Counted from the first letter of the stretch, positions 50,255-62,420 are shown. The stretch is 64,000 nt of DNA from Pomphorhynchus laevis (GCA_012934845.2 WNNJ02003181.1:34995-98994); one strand, 5' to 3'. Program-made: numbers and translations. Notes: generated from the sequence alone by a model not told the origin.

Positions 50255-53079
50255 GAAAGTCCTCACAATACGAAATGGCCGTTAATGACGAGGCTATGAA
50301 TGTCGGGCTTAAATCGGCAACCGTTATTTGTCAACTATTGCTTCAAAAATCTAATAGCTCGAAAACTAAAGTTATTCGAAAGTGTCTCGAACGCAGATTA
50401 CTACTTTGGAAGGAAAGAAAACTGCAAGACTTGATAATTGAAGCTCGCCTCCTTCAACATGAATTTGTCCACCGAAGGAACGGTAGGGCCAATAGAGATA
50501 TCGATTAGGTCAATAAATTTATATCAATGATGACACAAGGCAGAACAAACATGGATATGCGATTAATCAATGACGAAGCATCCGCATCCAGCAAAATACT
50601 ATCTTTGGATGATCGAATTGGGTCAATTACAGTACGTCAGAAATTGGAAGAATTACATCCCCGAAAAGCATAAGTAACGGAGGAAGCCGTTATTCGACAA
50701 CCACTTGAAAATATTGTCCAACATCATCCTGCTAGATCTCAGGATATATGCTCTGAGGATATAATAAGGGCTGCTCGGTGTACCCATGGCTCGCCTGGTC
50801 CGTCTGGTATTGATTCTAAAGGTTGGCAGAATATGCTGCAGTCATTCGGTGCGTCATCGAAAGCGCTTAGCGTCGAGCTTGGCAGATCTAGCACAAAAAC
50901 TAGCGACTAAACGGGTCAATCCATGTGAAATACAGGCCCTTACTGCATGTCGTCTTATTTCTTTTGGATAAGAATCCTAGCATACGACCCATCGGCATAG
51001 GAGAAGTAAGTCGTCGGATAATTGGGAAGGTACTGGCTAGACGTATAAGTGAGGATCTCCATGCAGTATCGGGACTGGAACAGCTCTGTGCAGGACAGCG
51101 TTGCTGTGTCGAGGCAGCCATTCACTCAATACGCAACTATTTCGAGCAGGGAAATCAAGGAGGCATCTTGCAGCTAGACGCAAACAACGCGTTCAATCGA
51201 ATAAACCGTAAAGTCGCTCTAATGGATATTAAATATGTCTGTCCATCTATGCTTACGGTATTGCAGAATCTATATGGAGACAACTCGTTACTTTGTGTAG
51301 ATCGTTGCCACTTTTACAGGCTGTCAAGGATGCAGTTCCCGGAGTGATTTATCGATGGTATGCTGATGATGGTCACTGTTTGGGTTCAATCGACCATTTA
51401 AAAAATATGGGGCAGGTAATCCGAGAAATAGGGCCAAATTATGGCTACTATGTAAACGAATCTAAATGTCGGCTTTTGGTTCACTCCAGGGATCGACCGA
51501 TTGCTTTGGGTGCGTTCAATATGGAAATGTTACAGATAGTTGATGATGGTCTCGTAGTGCTCGGCTCCCCAGTAGGCAGCGAAAGTTTTGTCGAATCTTT
51601 TCTAACAGAAAAAGTTTCAAAATGGTCAAGTTACATAACGCGACTCTCATACGTAGCTGACGTTAACCCACATATCGCATTTTCAGCACTTACCCAATCA
51701 TTGCAGTTCAAATGGAATCATGTACAGCGAACTTGTAGAACGGATGGGGCATCCTACGAGAAACTGACGGATTCGCTCTACAGGACCCTTTTGCCCTCCA
51801 TATTGGGGCAAACAACGATAAACGATATTACCCGTCAATTAATAACCCTCCCCTTAAGACATGGTGGATTGGGAATAAGCGATCCATCCGAAAAACCCGA
51901 AAATGAATATATAAGATCAATGAGAATGTGCGAGCCATTACTAGCGGGAATTTCTGGAAATGAGCTAAGACATCAGCAATATAGCCTTGCATCTCTGATA
52001 AGGGCAGAAAAGGATCAATTCGCACATGGAAAATTGGCAAATCTTACAATTAACAAGCTTGAGATATCAGAGGTAGTCCGACAAGCCAGTTGTAAGGGGG
52101 CATCCTCATGGTTATCATCGAAGCCGTTGAAACACTTAGGCTACACTATGACAAAAATAGCATTCCATGATGCTGTAGCCGCCCGTTACAACTGGATATC
52201 GTCGAATTGTCCTTTAGTATGTGCATGTGGTGAAAATTTTTCTGTGAGACACGCTCTAGCTTGCCAAACTGGTGGACTCCCCATTGTCAGACACAATGTA
52301 GTCCGTGACTTTCTGTCCGAAGAACTCACAAAAGTAGGATGCACCGTGACAGTAGAGCCAGTACTGCAGCGGGTTCCAGAACACCTGATCTTCACGAGCG
52401 CCTCCACATGTCGAAATCCCAATGCTCGCTCGGACATTTGTTGTGATGGCCTATTCGGTGATAGGACGACCCGGTCCATGATGGACATCTATGTTTTCAG
52501 CCACTTGGCGTCGTCCTACATTATGGGAACATCGAACCCCTACGTCTACCACGAAAACCGTAAGCAAAGCAAATATGGGGAACGTATTGCTAGAATCGAA
52601 CTGTCGAAATTCTACCCAGTGGTCATGTCATCTCTTAAAGGAGTTGGTCCGAGTGCACAAATAATTTTACAGAGGGTAGCGTTAAAATCAGCAATCCGTA
52701 ATGGCTTACAATATGGGGAATGCATTCAACGACTACGCACTGCATTGAGCTTTAAATTGGCAAAGATGGCTTCTACGTGTATCAGAGCAGCACGTACCCA
52801 AAATCCGGAACATCGAACAGCTTTAATATAGAAGATTGTGTTATATGGGCCCATTTGCGGGAACTATCATTAATATGATAATGGATTTTGGGTACAGCAC
52901 GTAATATAGAAGATTGTGTTATATGGGCCCATTTGCGGGAACTATCATTAATATGATAATGGATTTTGGGTACAGCACGTACCCAAAATCCGGAACATCG
53001 AACAGCTTTAATATAGAAGATTGTGTTATATGGGCCCATTTGCGGGAACTATTCAATAATAAATATTTTATTAAAAAAA
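50255..53079 (+). mobile_element. RLE-type LINE, element 3 (5'-truncated, decayed)
   Basis: Target duplication TTATTATTCTTACAA (44163-44177 and 53080-53094), so it was the first of the three to arrive. Pieces: ATVICQLLLQKSNSSKTKVI near 50320; KNPSIRPIGIGEVSRRIIGK near 50980; LDANNAFNRINRKVALMDIK near 51180; WYADDGHCLGS near 51355; CACGENFSVRHALAC near 52220; NARSDICCDG near 52425; ENRKQSKY near 52555. There are at least three frame changes or stops before 51347. A deletion removes the TQGD block between 51290 and 51340. From 51293 to 52831 it is open. Confidence 0.83.
52790..53060 (+). repeat. Triplicated 3' end of element 3
   Basis: The segment 'atatagaagattgtgttata' plus GGGCCCATTTGCGGGAACT occurs three times (motif at 52847, 52925 and 53032). 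Units are separated by ATGGATTTTGGGTAC, which is complementary to GTACCCAAAATCC, so adjacent units can form a hairpin. Confidence 0.85.
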
Positions 53080-53094
53080 TTATTATTCTTACAA

Positions 53095-56000
53095 GGCTTA
53101 GCCATAAGGCTATTTTGCCTGATCACAGTTTAAAAAAATGATAAAACTAAAAAATAAGAAACGAAGAAAAAGAAGTCAACAAGCAAAAAAAATAAAAATC
53201 ACTGCAAATATGTCCATGACTCGTTTCTCGTCTTCTTTATGATCCATTTCTTTAATAATTTTTTGAACAAATGCAGACTCCGGGCGGAAGCAATTTCCTC
53301 AGGCAGAGAATTCCAAATATTAAGTACCCTGTGCGACAGTCTCCAACATTTTGGATACCTACCATGTCTTGTTTTATAGACAGTTTTGCTGTGACCTCTC
53401 AAAATCGATGAACGTAATGTGATCGAACCACTCGGATAACCGTCCAACCGGTGTACAAGTGCATACATTCCTATTAAGTCAAGAAACAAAAATCGTGATG
53501 ACATCGGTTGAATTCTTAGCAAATCTAATCGAGATGCGTAATCCACTCTCGCATTCGAACATAAACGAGAACCTCGCCTAAAGACTGACTCAATATCTGT
53601 CCTTTCTTGTTTTGTGACAGAGAAATAAGCCTGAATTGCATACTCTAAATGCGGACGAACCAACGTGTTAAACATATTTCTAAAGACATTAGTGGTAATC
53701 TTAAGGAATGAGTTTTTTACAATATATAGAGCACGAATAGCGCTTTTTATTGCTCTTTCACTATTAAGTTTAGTTTTTAATGATGCCTGCACGATAATTC
53801 CTAAATCCCTATGATGTGATACTTCAGTGAGAAGAACATCTCCGATATGATATGTAAAATTACTGGATTTTTTACCCATCCTCATAAGTATACACTTATC
53901 AACGTTAAGATGTAATCCAGTAGAGCGGCACCAATCATGAACGCGATCCAAGTCTGCCTGTAAAGAATTACAGTCGCCAATATCTCGTATAGCAGTCCAA
54001 ATTTTAAGATCATCAGCGAATGCCAAGTGAGAGTTCTCAATACGTAAGAGTAAATCGTTAAGGAACGTGATGAATAATAGAGGACCTAATGCAGAACCCT
54101 GAGGGACACCTGTCGACATACTTCTTTCTGCAGATAAAGACTCACCAACTCTTACCTTAAACGTACGCAATGAAAGAAAATTTTCAATCCAAGAGCAGTT
54201 TACACGAGGGACGCCGTAGTGAATTAAGAGTGACACAAGACCTTTATGTGGAACACGATCAAAGGCTTTGGAAAAATCTAGAAATACGACGTCGAGACAA
54301 AGTCCTGAGCTTAGTACTTCCATCCAACTCTCTCTCTCGCGGTAAGCAAGTTAGATAGACATGAACGGCCTTGTCTGAATCCGTGTTGAGAATCAGTAAG
54401 AATGCTGTTAAAGTTTAGATGCTCGAGTAGCCTTTTGGCAATAACTCGTTCTAGTAATTTAGAGAGAACACTGGTCAAACTGATAGGGCGAAAATCTAAA
54501 CAAGCAGTTGCTGGCTGTTTTTTAGGGATTGTCACAACAATAGAAGACTTCCATATTGCAGGAATCCACGAATTGATCAGGCTAAATGAAAATATATGAG
54601 CTAAAACACTACTTACGGCAGGTCCAACCGCATTAATTAGGTAAGGTGAAATATCATCTGGACCAGGAGAGCCAAATCGGTTAAGCCTAGTGATTAGGTG
54701 AAATACTTCAGATGCACTGATTGGCTTAACGAGATTCTGAGTAATATTGTGAATGGGATACCATTTTAAAGAGTAAATATCCGAAACAATAGTCGACGGA
54801 GAATGGAAGCTGTCCGCTAGGCATTCAGCAATTTCAGACTCAGTAGAATAAACATATTCATCTGAAGTAATGAATGCTATATTAGAGGGAAGTATCCTTG
54901 AACCTTTCACATATGACCAAAAACGCTTTGGTTGATTCCCGATGCAATTTGCAATACCATCTTCAAATGCTATTCGCTTATGTATTTTCAATTTATTGCA
55001 GAGGTTGCGCACGTACCGATACCTATCAAAGTTTTCAGGATGGGTTTGAGTAGTAGCCTAAAGGGCATTGCGCAGTTTCAACATTGCACGAAGTTCATGA
55101 TCAAACCACTGAGGGCGAGTGGACTTAATGAAAGTTCTCCGTTTCGGAGCGAACTTATCTGACAAATTTAAGAAAACGTCATAAAAAATGGTCAGCAGAT
55201 CTGAAACAGTAGTAGCCCTATAACTACGATACAAAATGTTATAGAAATTAGCTAAGAGATGTTGGGTATCCACCCGAGTCCAATTTCGTTTTGGATAACC
55301 CAATTTTGACCTACAAACGATCTTGGACACTAATTTAACGGAGAGAACACAGTGATCACTGTTACCAAGAGGAGGATAATACGCAATACTGTCGATATCT
55401 CCAGTACATCTTGTAAACACAAGATCTAGAGTAGCACCGTTGACATGAGTTGGTTATCTACAATGTTGCACTAAAAGTAGGTCAGCAAGAAATAAATCAC
55501 GAAATTGTTTTGATACGCCTGAGCAGGGTTGATACCCATTCATATTCCAATCTACATTCGGAAGGTTGAAGTCACCTAAAAGGACAAATCGTTGGGATGA
55601 ACAAAAATTAGATAAATAATCCTTAAGCCGATATGTTATTAAAGTGAAAGATGGAGATCTATAAACAACACAAACATTTAATTTTAACAATTGATGATTA
55701 ACAGTAAAAGACAGACACTCATATGACCACTCAGAATCACAAAGATATGATATATTTGATATTGAGGGATCGTGTCGAACGAATGCTACAACTCCACCTC
55801 GCATACCAGGAAAGCGATCCGCTCTTATTAACTTATAAACTACAACATTAAACAGATTATCAGAGATGCCACTATGTAACCAAGATTCTGAAATACAGAA
55901 TATATCATAATGATTATCAGCAGTATAGTCGAGCAAGAAAGAAAATTGAGATTGAAGACTTCTAACGTTTGAGTAACCAATATCAAGGGGAGTCTATGAT

Positions 56001-57345
56001 GACGTAAAGGTTTTGCTAGTTTTATCATGTATCTCAGAAAAATCAATTAAATCATCAAAATTGGAATCAGAATAAAACCCATACTCTAATTTGGGAGAAG
56101 CGGGGTCCAACGTACTGATGGTCGCTACCGAACTACTTGAAAATTTCTTATGCATAGATTCGTATCTCCTTTGCTTATTCTACCCTGTAGTTCCTCGCGA
56201 ACCTTCCTCAATTTCAAACGCTCATCAAAATTAATGTCTCTCAGTATTCTTATAGTAGAATCTTTTAAGAGGTAACCACGATGAAGCAACATCTTAGCGT
56301 GGTCAGCAGAACTCAAGACGACCTTCAATAAGCGAGGTTTCTCTGTTGTACGCTTCCCAAGTCGAATCAAACTCCGAACTTGCAGCTTCATAGCTACATT
56401 CTTATCATCTTCCTTAAGAAGTCTGGTAAATACTGCACGCACAAGAGAAACGTCTTCATCAACTCTTACTTGAGAATTGATCATACACGACTCTTCAATT
56501 GCACTCAAAATAACATTCATACTTCTGTCGTAATTCCGAATGCTTACTTTTCTTATATTGGCTGCTCTGCCTGAGGAATTGCCCTCGTCATCAACAATTG
56601 CATCGCATGAAGTTACAGTCTTTCTCAGTTCATAATTTAAATCCCCACTATTTGAAGATTCAGTTCGTCTATGTTTGTAAATCTCAGCCTCTATTCTTTT
56701 GTCGGTTAAAAAATTGTCAGGAGTTTCGTTGGATTCACGTGAACTCTCATGTACCCGTACTGAACTTGCCGTGACGATATTCTGTATTAACCTCTCTTCA
56801 AATGCCAAATCTGTGTTGCAATACAGTAACGTTGCTCCTTGAACAAGGAGATGTATTCTGTGACGATAAATAAGTCATCGGTAGATTACCAGACACTATG
56901 TGACACTCATCATCAGCATCATCGGTAGTGAGCGCATCCAATTTACGACCAGTCACCGCTTCTGAATTTCCAGAGGTCACTGCGGTCTTTGTGTCATTGT
57001 TCGTTGATGTGAGTATCGACGATGAAGAACACTTACTGAACATCTCAGTACAACAGAAACCGCAGAATTTTTATCAGTGAATGTATCTTTTTTACTAGAT
57101 AAAACACTGACCGTCGTCCATACATCACAATATTCGTTAACGCACTCTATCTGGATACTTAAATGCCCTGATTTCTTTGTTGATTTTTTATTATTTCCTT
57201 GTTGATTGTCCAATATTGTAATTATTGTATGACCTCTCTTTGCTCTCTCTTTGTAAGTAGTTAATAATCCAATGTAGTTAATTAAACCAATTTAGTTAGT
57301 CTTGTATGAGCTGTATATATTTGTAAGTAGTTGTTAGTTAGCAGC
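53095..57345 (-). mobile_element. CR1-like LINE, nearly full length, decayed
   Basis: From the right: 5' UTR; ORF1 from 57213 with a PHD-like motif (CVNEYCDVWTTV) and a basic coiled C-terminal part (56125-56808); APE endonuclease (DIFCISESWLHSGIS, VCVVYRSPS, VLLGDFNLPNVDW near 55600; LGNSDHCVLSV near 55345); RT (GPDDISPYLI, RPISLTSVLSKLLERV, VVFLDFSKAFDRVPHKGL, STGVPQGSALGPLLF, LAFADDLKIWTA near 54010); C-terminal FKKLLKKWIIKK, stop at 53199. It ends in a TTGTAAGAATAATAA-type tail. About five or six frame changes or stops. The RLE-LINE nest sits in its tail. Confidence 0.85.
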
Positions 57346-57439
57346 TAAGAATTTCAATCTGTATTTCTACAGAGGAACTGAAAAATTGTATGTTTATTAG
57401 AAACTATATTGTTTTAAGGTATAAAAAAAGTATTTTTTA
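57346..57439. other. Short spacer between CR1-like 5' end and Penelope-like copy
   Basis: AT-rich, nothing recognised. Confidence 0.5.
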
Positions 57440-57957
57440 AGTATTTTTTTACTATATAAATTAAAAATAGCTTTAATTGATATTAATTTAATGTTCATAT
57501 CTAGATATATACCTTCTTTATCATTAATATTGGTTTTATTAAGAATGAGATTACCTTGATAAATTTGTTAGCTTATTGAATAAAAATTGTTAGAGTTAAA
57601 TACACATATATCATCAATATATCGAAACATTTATCTTTATATAATTTAGATTTATTTTTTAAACAGTTATGAACAAATTCATATTCTATAAAGCATAAAA
57701 ATAACAAAAAGCATCAACTATAAAGCATCAACTATAATTGGGATATTATTACCTACCATTGGAACACCTTTTATTTGTCTAAATATAGATGTCACATTTT
57801 TAAATAATTTTGATTTATTAAAATTTATAAGGATTAAATAATTCAATTTTATCCATATATTTATATTTACTCAATGGTTTAATTTTTACTAGATATGCGT
57901 TATAATTATTATAACATATATATGTATATATTTTTCCCAATATCAGATTAATTAATT
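57440..57957 (-). mobile_element. Penelope-like RT, decayed copy, 3' portion
   Basis: Aligns base by base with the middle of the 16.5-kb RT gene (the 'ttcatatctagatatatacc' and 'cacatatatcatcaatatat' regions, the latter being the YIDD box). Its N-terminal part is found at 61922-62205, with about 4 kb of other sequence between. Confidence 0.78.
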
Positions 57958-57977
57958 TTTCTTTAAAACAATATTAG

Positions 57978-58870
57978 TTAAAACATATCCCGATAAAAAT
58001 AGTAAATAATCATAAAAAATAAAAAAATAAAAATTAAAACCAAGTTAAAATTGTAAACCAACGCCATCAAACCGCCTGCACCAACAATCCTAAGCTCGTT
58101 TTCAAGGTTCATCTTCATCGAGATTAATCTTATTAGCCCAGTGTTACTACTTTCACCTGCTAACTCGCTTAAAACATCGCGGCTTTCTCTTCGATGACGC
58201 TCGGCAACTATCTTCCTCTTTAACTTGTTAAGCAGTTCAACAAAATAATTTCCCGAACCATCAGCGCATTGCAAGAATATTGAGTCTACGGAATTAAATA
58301 CTCTGCAGTTGACGAAGATCTTGGTCGTATCGTTAACAACTTCAGATAGTGAATGATATTTGCCTTTGTCGACGTTATCCTTTAGTCTGGACAGATACAT
58401 GGGATTTGTAATTATTTGGTAATAGTGGGGATATTGAACCGGATTGACAGGCTCTCGAAAAGGCCAAGCCAGTTTGTGTTGCTTTAAATCCTTGACCAGC
58501 TTTGATATCAATTTGGCCTGTTTCACCATTAACTTGACGTCCATCACTGATTGTTTATTATCTCGACACTTATCGCAAAAGTATTTCTTCATTTCTTCTG
58601 CTTGTTCATGAGTGACGTTTACAGACGAACCATGAGACCAATTTTGACAGCTATCACATCTAACATAGAACTGTTTTTTATTGTACGGTTGACGGCATAT
58701 ACAATACAGGTGAGAATTAGATTCAGCCTTCGTACACTTTGCGCATATGTAAGCCTCGCGCAGATTTCCTTGACATGCAATACCCACACATATACCATGA
58801 CTTGATTGACCGCGTGTATTGCAGACAACGAAGAACTCTCCGGGCAAAAGTGGCTGTGTGCATGAATAAA
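57978..58870 (-). CDS. BPTF/NURF301-like PHD-PHD-bromodomain frame (gene fragment or retrocopy)
   Basis: Single open frame of about 290 codons ending at 57978. The chromatin-reader order matches the C-terminus of BPTF/NURF301, a remodelling subunit that binds histone H3 tails. Numbering starts at the MPGEFF position (58847). Residues 9-38 are the second half of a PHD finger (HGICVGI, CAKC). Residues 48-94 are a PHD (YCICRQPY, RCDSCQNWSHG, CDKC) with one zinc Cys replaced by Ser (HGSS). Residues 117-210 are a bromodomain with the WPF shelf (128-130), YYQIITNPM and the acetyl-lysine Asn in CRVFN (185). The frame is open above its first TTG/ATG-like codons back to a stop near 58886, so no clear start exists; the tail after about 235 looks non-coding. 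No intron interrupts it. It may be a retrocopy, a LINE-transduced exon or a captured ORF. Confidence 0.75.
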
Positions 58871-59029
58871 CAAACTGTGAATCTGATTATTTACTCTAGA
58901 TTCCGGTTTGGAATGACGTCATGATTTTGATGCAGATTTAGAAGATGCTGATTTTACTGTTGCATGGGAAGATACATGAGGTCTTTTTTTCTGAAGATGA
59001 ATAGTTACAGTGTTTATTGCCAGAGGTGA

Positions 59030-61800
59030 ATTTTGATCCGTTCGGATCAAGGAGTTCTCGATGTCAATTTCGCTGCAACGTCGCCTTTGCTATCTCGTCG
59101 TTCGCAGCCGTTTCTGATGTTTGTCATCCTCGCCACATAAAAAAGGATCCCGTTTCTCCAGGACATCGACCGTGCTATAAATCGTTTTTCTCCTGGATTG
59201 TTCCATCCTCCATAAGTCTTACGACCGCTGTCACGAAGCTATACCCACCTTTCTCCATCTTTTGCTGATATTTTCTGTCTTTGACACATATGGCGTATCT
59301 ATTTGCAGCATAAGAGGGTATGTGGACGGCCATAGTCACGACCGCACTCAGCTGGTGATTGTTTATGGCGAAGCCAACCGCCAGTGGAGGGTCCTCGTAA
59401 ATTAAAATATCAGCTGAACGTTCTCGCAAGTTTCTGACGAGATTTGGAACCTCTCGACCAACCCGTAATCCCGCTGACACTGCTGGCTTGAAAACGATGT
59501 CGCGGACCCGTCATGCCGGATGCCATGAAATCTGCCGAGCTGACAGGTCAATACATGAAAGCCAAACTTGTCGGCTTGCCGGAGACAACACCGACATCTA
59601 TAATCGCCATTGCAAAGTGGTAGGCGCAGCCAAAAGCATAGATGTACACACAATTCGTTAGGAGCTAAATTCATCTGTGTCGTCTTGTTTGGTATAGCCT
59701 GCGGTCAGGCACAAGCGTGAGGGCAGGCTGTTGCCAATAGTCTGTCAGAGTTGAAGTCATTAGCCATCTGCAGTAATCGTTTAAATGAATATTCATCGAT
59801 GAGCTTTGAAAGCGTGTTTTGTTTAGTCGGAAAACTATCTAATTCGCGTTCGAAAAGTGACGAGATCTTTCTTTGGTGGATCCATATCCTGGAAAAATAT
59901 GTGGATCCAAATTTAGCCGATTGGAGACCAAGTGTATGCTCGATATGAATGCTGAAGGGGAATGCATGTGGCAGCTGCGTAGTCCCTGACCTCCCATTCT
60001 CAGAGGCAAGCATGCCTGAATCCATGTCTGCTTGTTGAGGGTTATGGAAGTTATTCTGGCAGACGTCTCTTTGATTGAACGATCGAAAGCCAGAAAAAAT
60101 TCATCTGCGAAATCAGGATCGACGGTTCACATCAAATGGTTTACCCCAGGTGCGGATGCGCAATTAAGAAATAAGGTGAATGCAACCTTATGGTCCGGCA
60201 GAGATTCTAAGATTCCTAGATCCCGTATCAAAGGTGGAAGTAATTCGGTGATCAAATAATTGGCGCAGTATTCCCTAGAGCCAACCGGGCTACCTAGGAT
60301 ACTAAAGTCTTTGTACAGCTTTAAGTTACAGATGAAAGGGCACGATCCTCGGATTGTTTCGATATGACCGACCTCACCTATTCCGTCTGTCTTCTTCAAG
60401 TTTATATTTATTCCAATGGACTGAAAATGTGACGATAAGTGTGTAAAGGTATCTGCCATACCCTTACTTGTGCTGGACACAACTTCATCGTCGAGAGACC
60501 ATTTGTTGAAAAATAATGCCATCGATTGTTGAAATGTGGGCAATGATTGGGTTTATCGCAAGACAAAGTAGGAACGGGTCCAAAGGGTCTCCTTGCCGAA
60601 CACCGCTTAAGGATGAAAGGGGTTCCAATTTACCAAATCGACAACTCGATTCACTGCCATAGCAATAATTTTCCCATTTGGAAAGTTTTGGAAAAAACCT
60701 TTTTATAGCGTCAATAATGTATTTTCGACTCAGAGAGTTAAATGCATTTGTTAAGTCGATTTTGATTCATATTAGGTCATCATATTGTCGGTGACGGTGA
60801 TTTAATAATCGAGCATGCTGTATAATCTCTTCGATACCATTTTGTATAGCTACACCGAGTTGGTGGGGTTGAAGGGCTGCAGACAAGCGCGAACGAAGTT
60901 TAACGCATATGCACTTGGAACAGAGACGTCGCAAGGTCTCACCAATTGCAATTGGACGGATCCCGCCGTCAGGCTTACTCATGACAAGGAGATTAGCCCC
61001 TGCGACGAAGCGTACGAGATTATGTGGTAGTAACCCTGAAATCATATGATTGACCAACGTTGTAATACGGTAATAAGGGATCCGTGGTCGACCTCCAGCA
61101 TGTCCTGTAGATGCTCTGCTCGTAACCTAAAATATCCGGGAGAAGTGGAAGGAGAAAATGACAATATTGCAGCTTGAACGGTATCATAATCAACCGACAA
61201 AGGTAGTGACGAAGTTGATTATGGCGAGAAACAGGCTTTGTCGGACGACGGGTGTGGTAAAACGAGCTTCTCTCGAGTAGAGTATGACGATTCACAAATG
61301 CTGCTAGAAGTTAAGCGACGCATGGTTTTTCCATAATTACCGCTTCTTGTCAGATCGATGGCGTCTGCGATGTCGAGCTTAGAAGAAGATCTCATGGCTG
61401 TTTTGGAAGGATGATTCTTCAAGGTTAACAGACATTCACTTTCCTTACCATCTTCAAACCAGTCCATACATATAGTCATCCGCGACCTGACATTATCCTC
61501 AGATTGACCGCGAGCTGTCATAGTTTATAAGCACAGTTTCGGGAAACATAAGAGACAGACCCAATCATGTATGGACTGCGAACATGTGGCCTTAAAGATA
61601 AGGGCTGAGAATAACTATGATACTCAACGGCGCAAATTCCATGGAATGAACTTCACAGTGTTAATTGGATCCATCCAGACTTTCCGTAGGAGATCGAGTG
61701 TTGCAGCATTCAAATCAATACCCGGATTGACCATTAGTTCTTCAGCTAAAGAACCAGATTGGTTATTAACATGCTCTGATTGAACATCACAATCCGCGTG
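59030..61800 (-). mobile_element. RLE-type LINE, second lineage, decayed
   Basis: From the right: 61219-61521 pre-RT region; RAEHLQDMLEVDHGSL-like residues near 61110; VMSKPDGGIRPIAIGETLRR LCSKC near 60960; LGVAIQNGIEEIIQHA near 60850; ILGSPVGSREYCANYL near 60280; zinc motif CRCCLRQADKFGFHVLTC near 59570 followed by IRHDG; then ADILIYEDPP near 59400 and DRKYQQKMEKGGYSFVTAVV near 59260 of the restriction-like endonuclease. Many frame changes. It is distinct from the 44-53 kb family. It lies inside a Penelope-like copy, directly upstream of the PHD-bromodomain frame on the same strand. Confidence 0.75.
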
Positions 61801-61921
61801 ATTTACATAAACCGACCTTCAAGCGGTGCCGACGGGTCGGTGATTATATATAGACGATATTTTACTAGAACTTGAGCACCTCATTGAAACTGGCCCGCGT
61901 ATACGAAGACGGCCTGTGTTA

Positions 61922-62205
61922 TTTAGTCGAATATTTTTTGAAGTGTTCTTTAATTACTTTAAGTATTTTATTCATATAGACAGAAAGTGATTTTAATTTA
62001 CATTTAAACGCACTACATATGAACCTAGGTTTTATTGGAATATTATGTAATTTTGGATTCCAATATACTATAGGTATAGTTTTTTATCTGATTCAATTTT
62101 TATCGGTTATAGAACAATGACCTGTAATAATTGTTTCCAAATTTAAACCACTACATTCATATGTTGTGTTTATATTTAAATCATTAGAATTAACTTATTT
62201 CATCA
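61922..62205 (-). mobile_element. Penelope-like RT, decayed copy, 5' portion
   Basis: Matches the N-terminal coding part of the 16.5-kb RT ('cacatatgaacctaggttt', 'aattttggattccaatata', 'attagaattaact'), up to the position of its start codon. Its other half is 57440-57957. Confidence 0.78.
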
Positions 62206-62207
62206 AT

Positions 62208-62420
62208 ATATCATACCCTCTTACTCCAATAACTATGGTCTCCGATCCTTTTTCGTTGCCGCCTCACTTGCCTGGAATCAACTCCCTCTCGACGTCCGCC
62301 GCGCCCCCTCCTTTATCACATTCAAACACCTCATCCGTTCACACCTTCTCGACACATAATTTACATTTTTGTTTTGTTGTGGTCATGTAAGCGTGCGCTG
62401 GCACGCATTTGCCACGTTAA
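62208..62420 (+). mobile_element. L2/CR1-type LINE 3' end fragment
   Basis: One frame reads NYGLRSFFVAASLAWNQLPL, then DVRRAPSFITFKHLIRSHLL and stop. This is the typical C-terminus of L2/CR1-type ORF2, close to the tail of the LINE at 33.5 kb. Confidence 0.72.

Noticed and set aside
58619-58924. Frames overlapping the PHD-bromodomain ORF
   Set aside because: Shadows of the PHD-bromodomain frame, whose motifs are clear.
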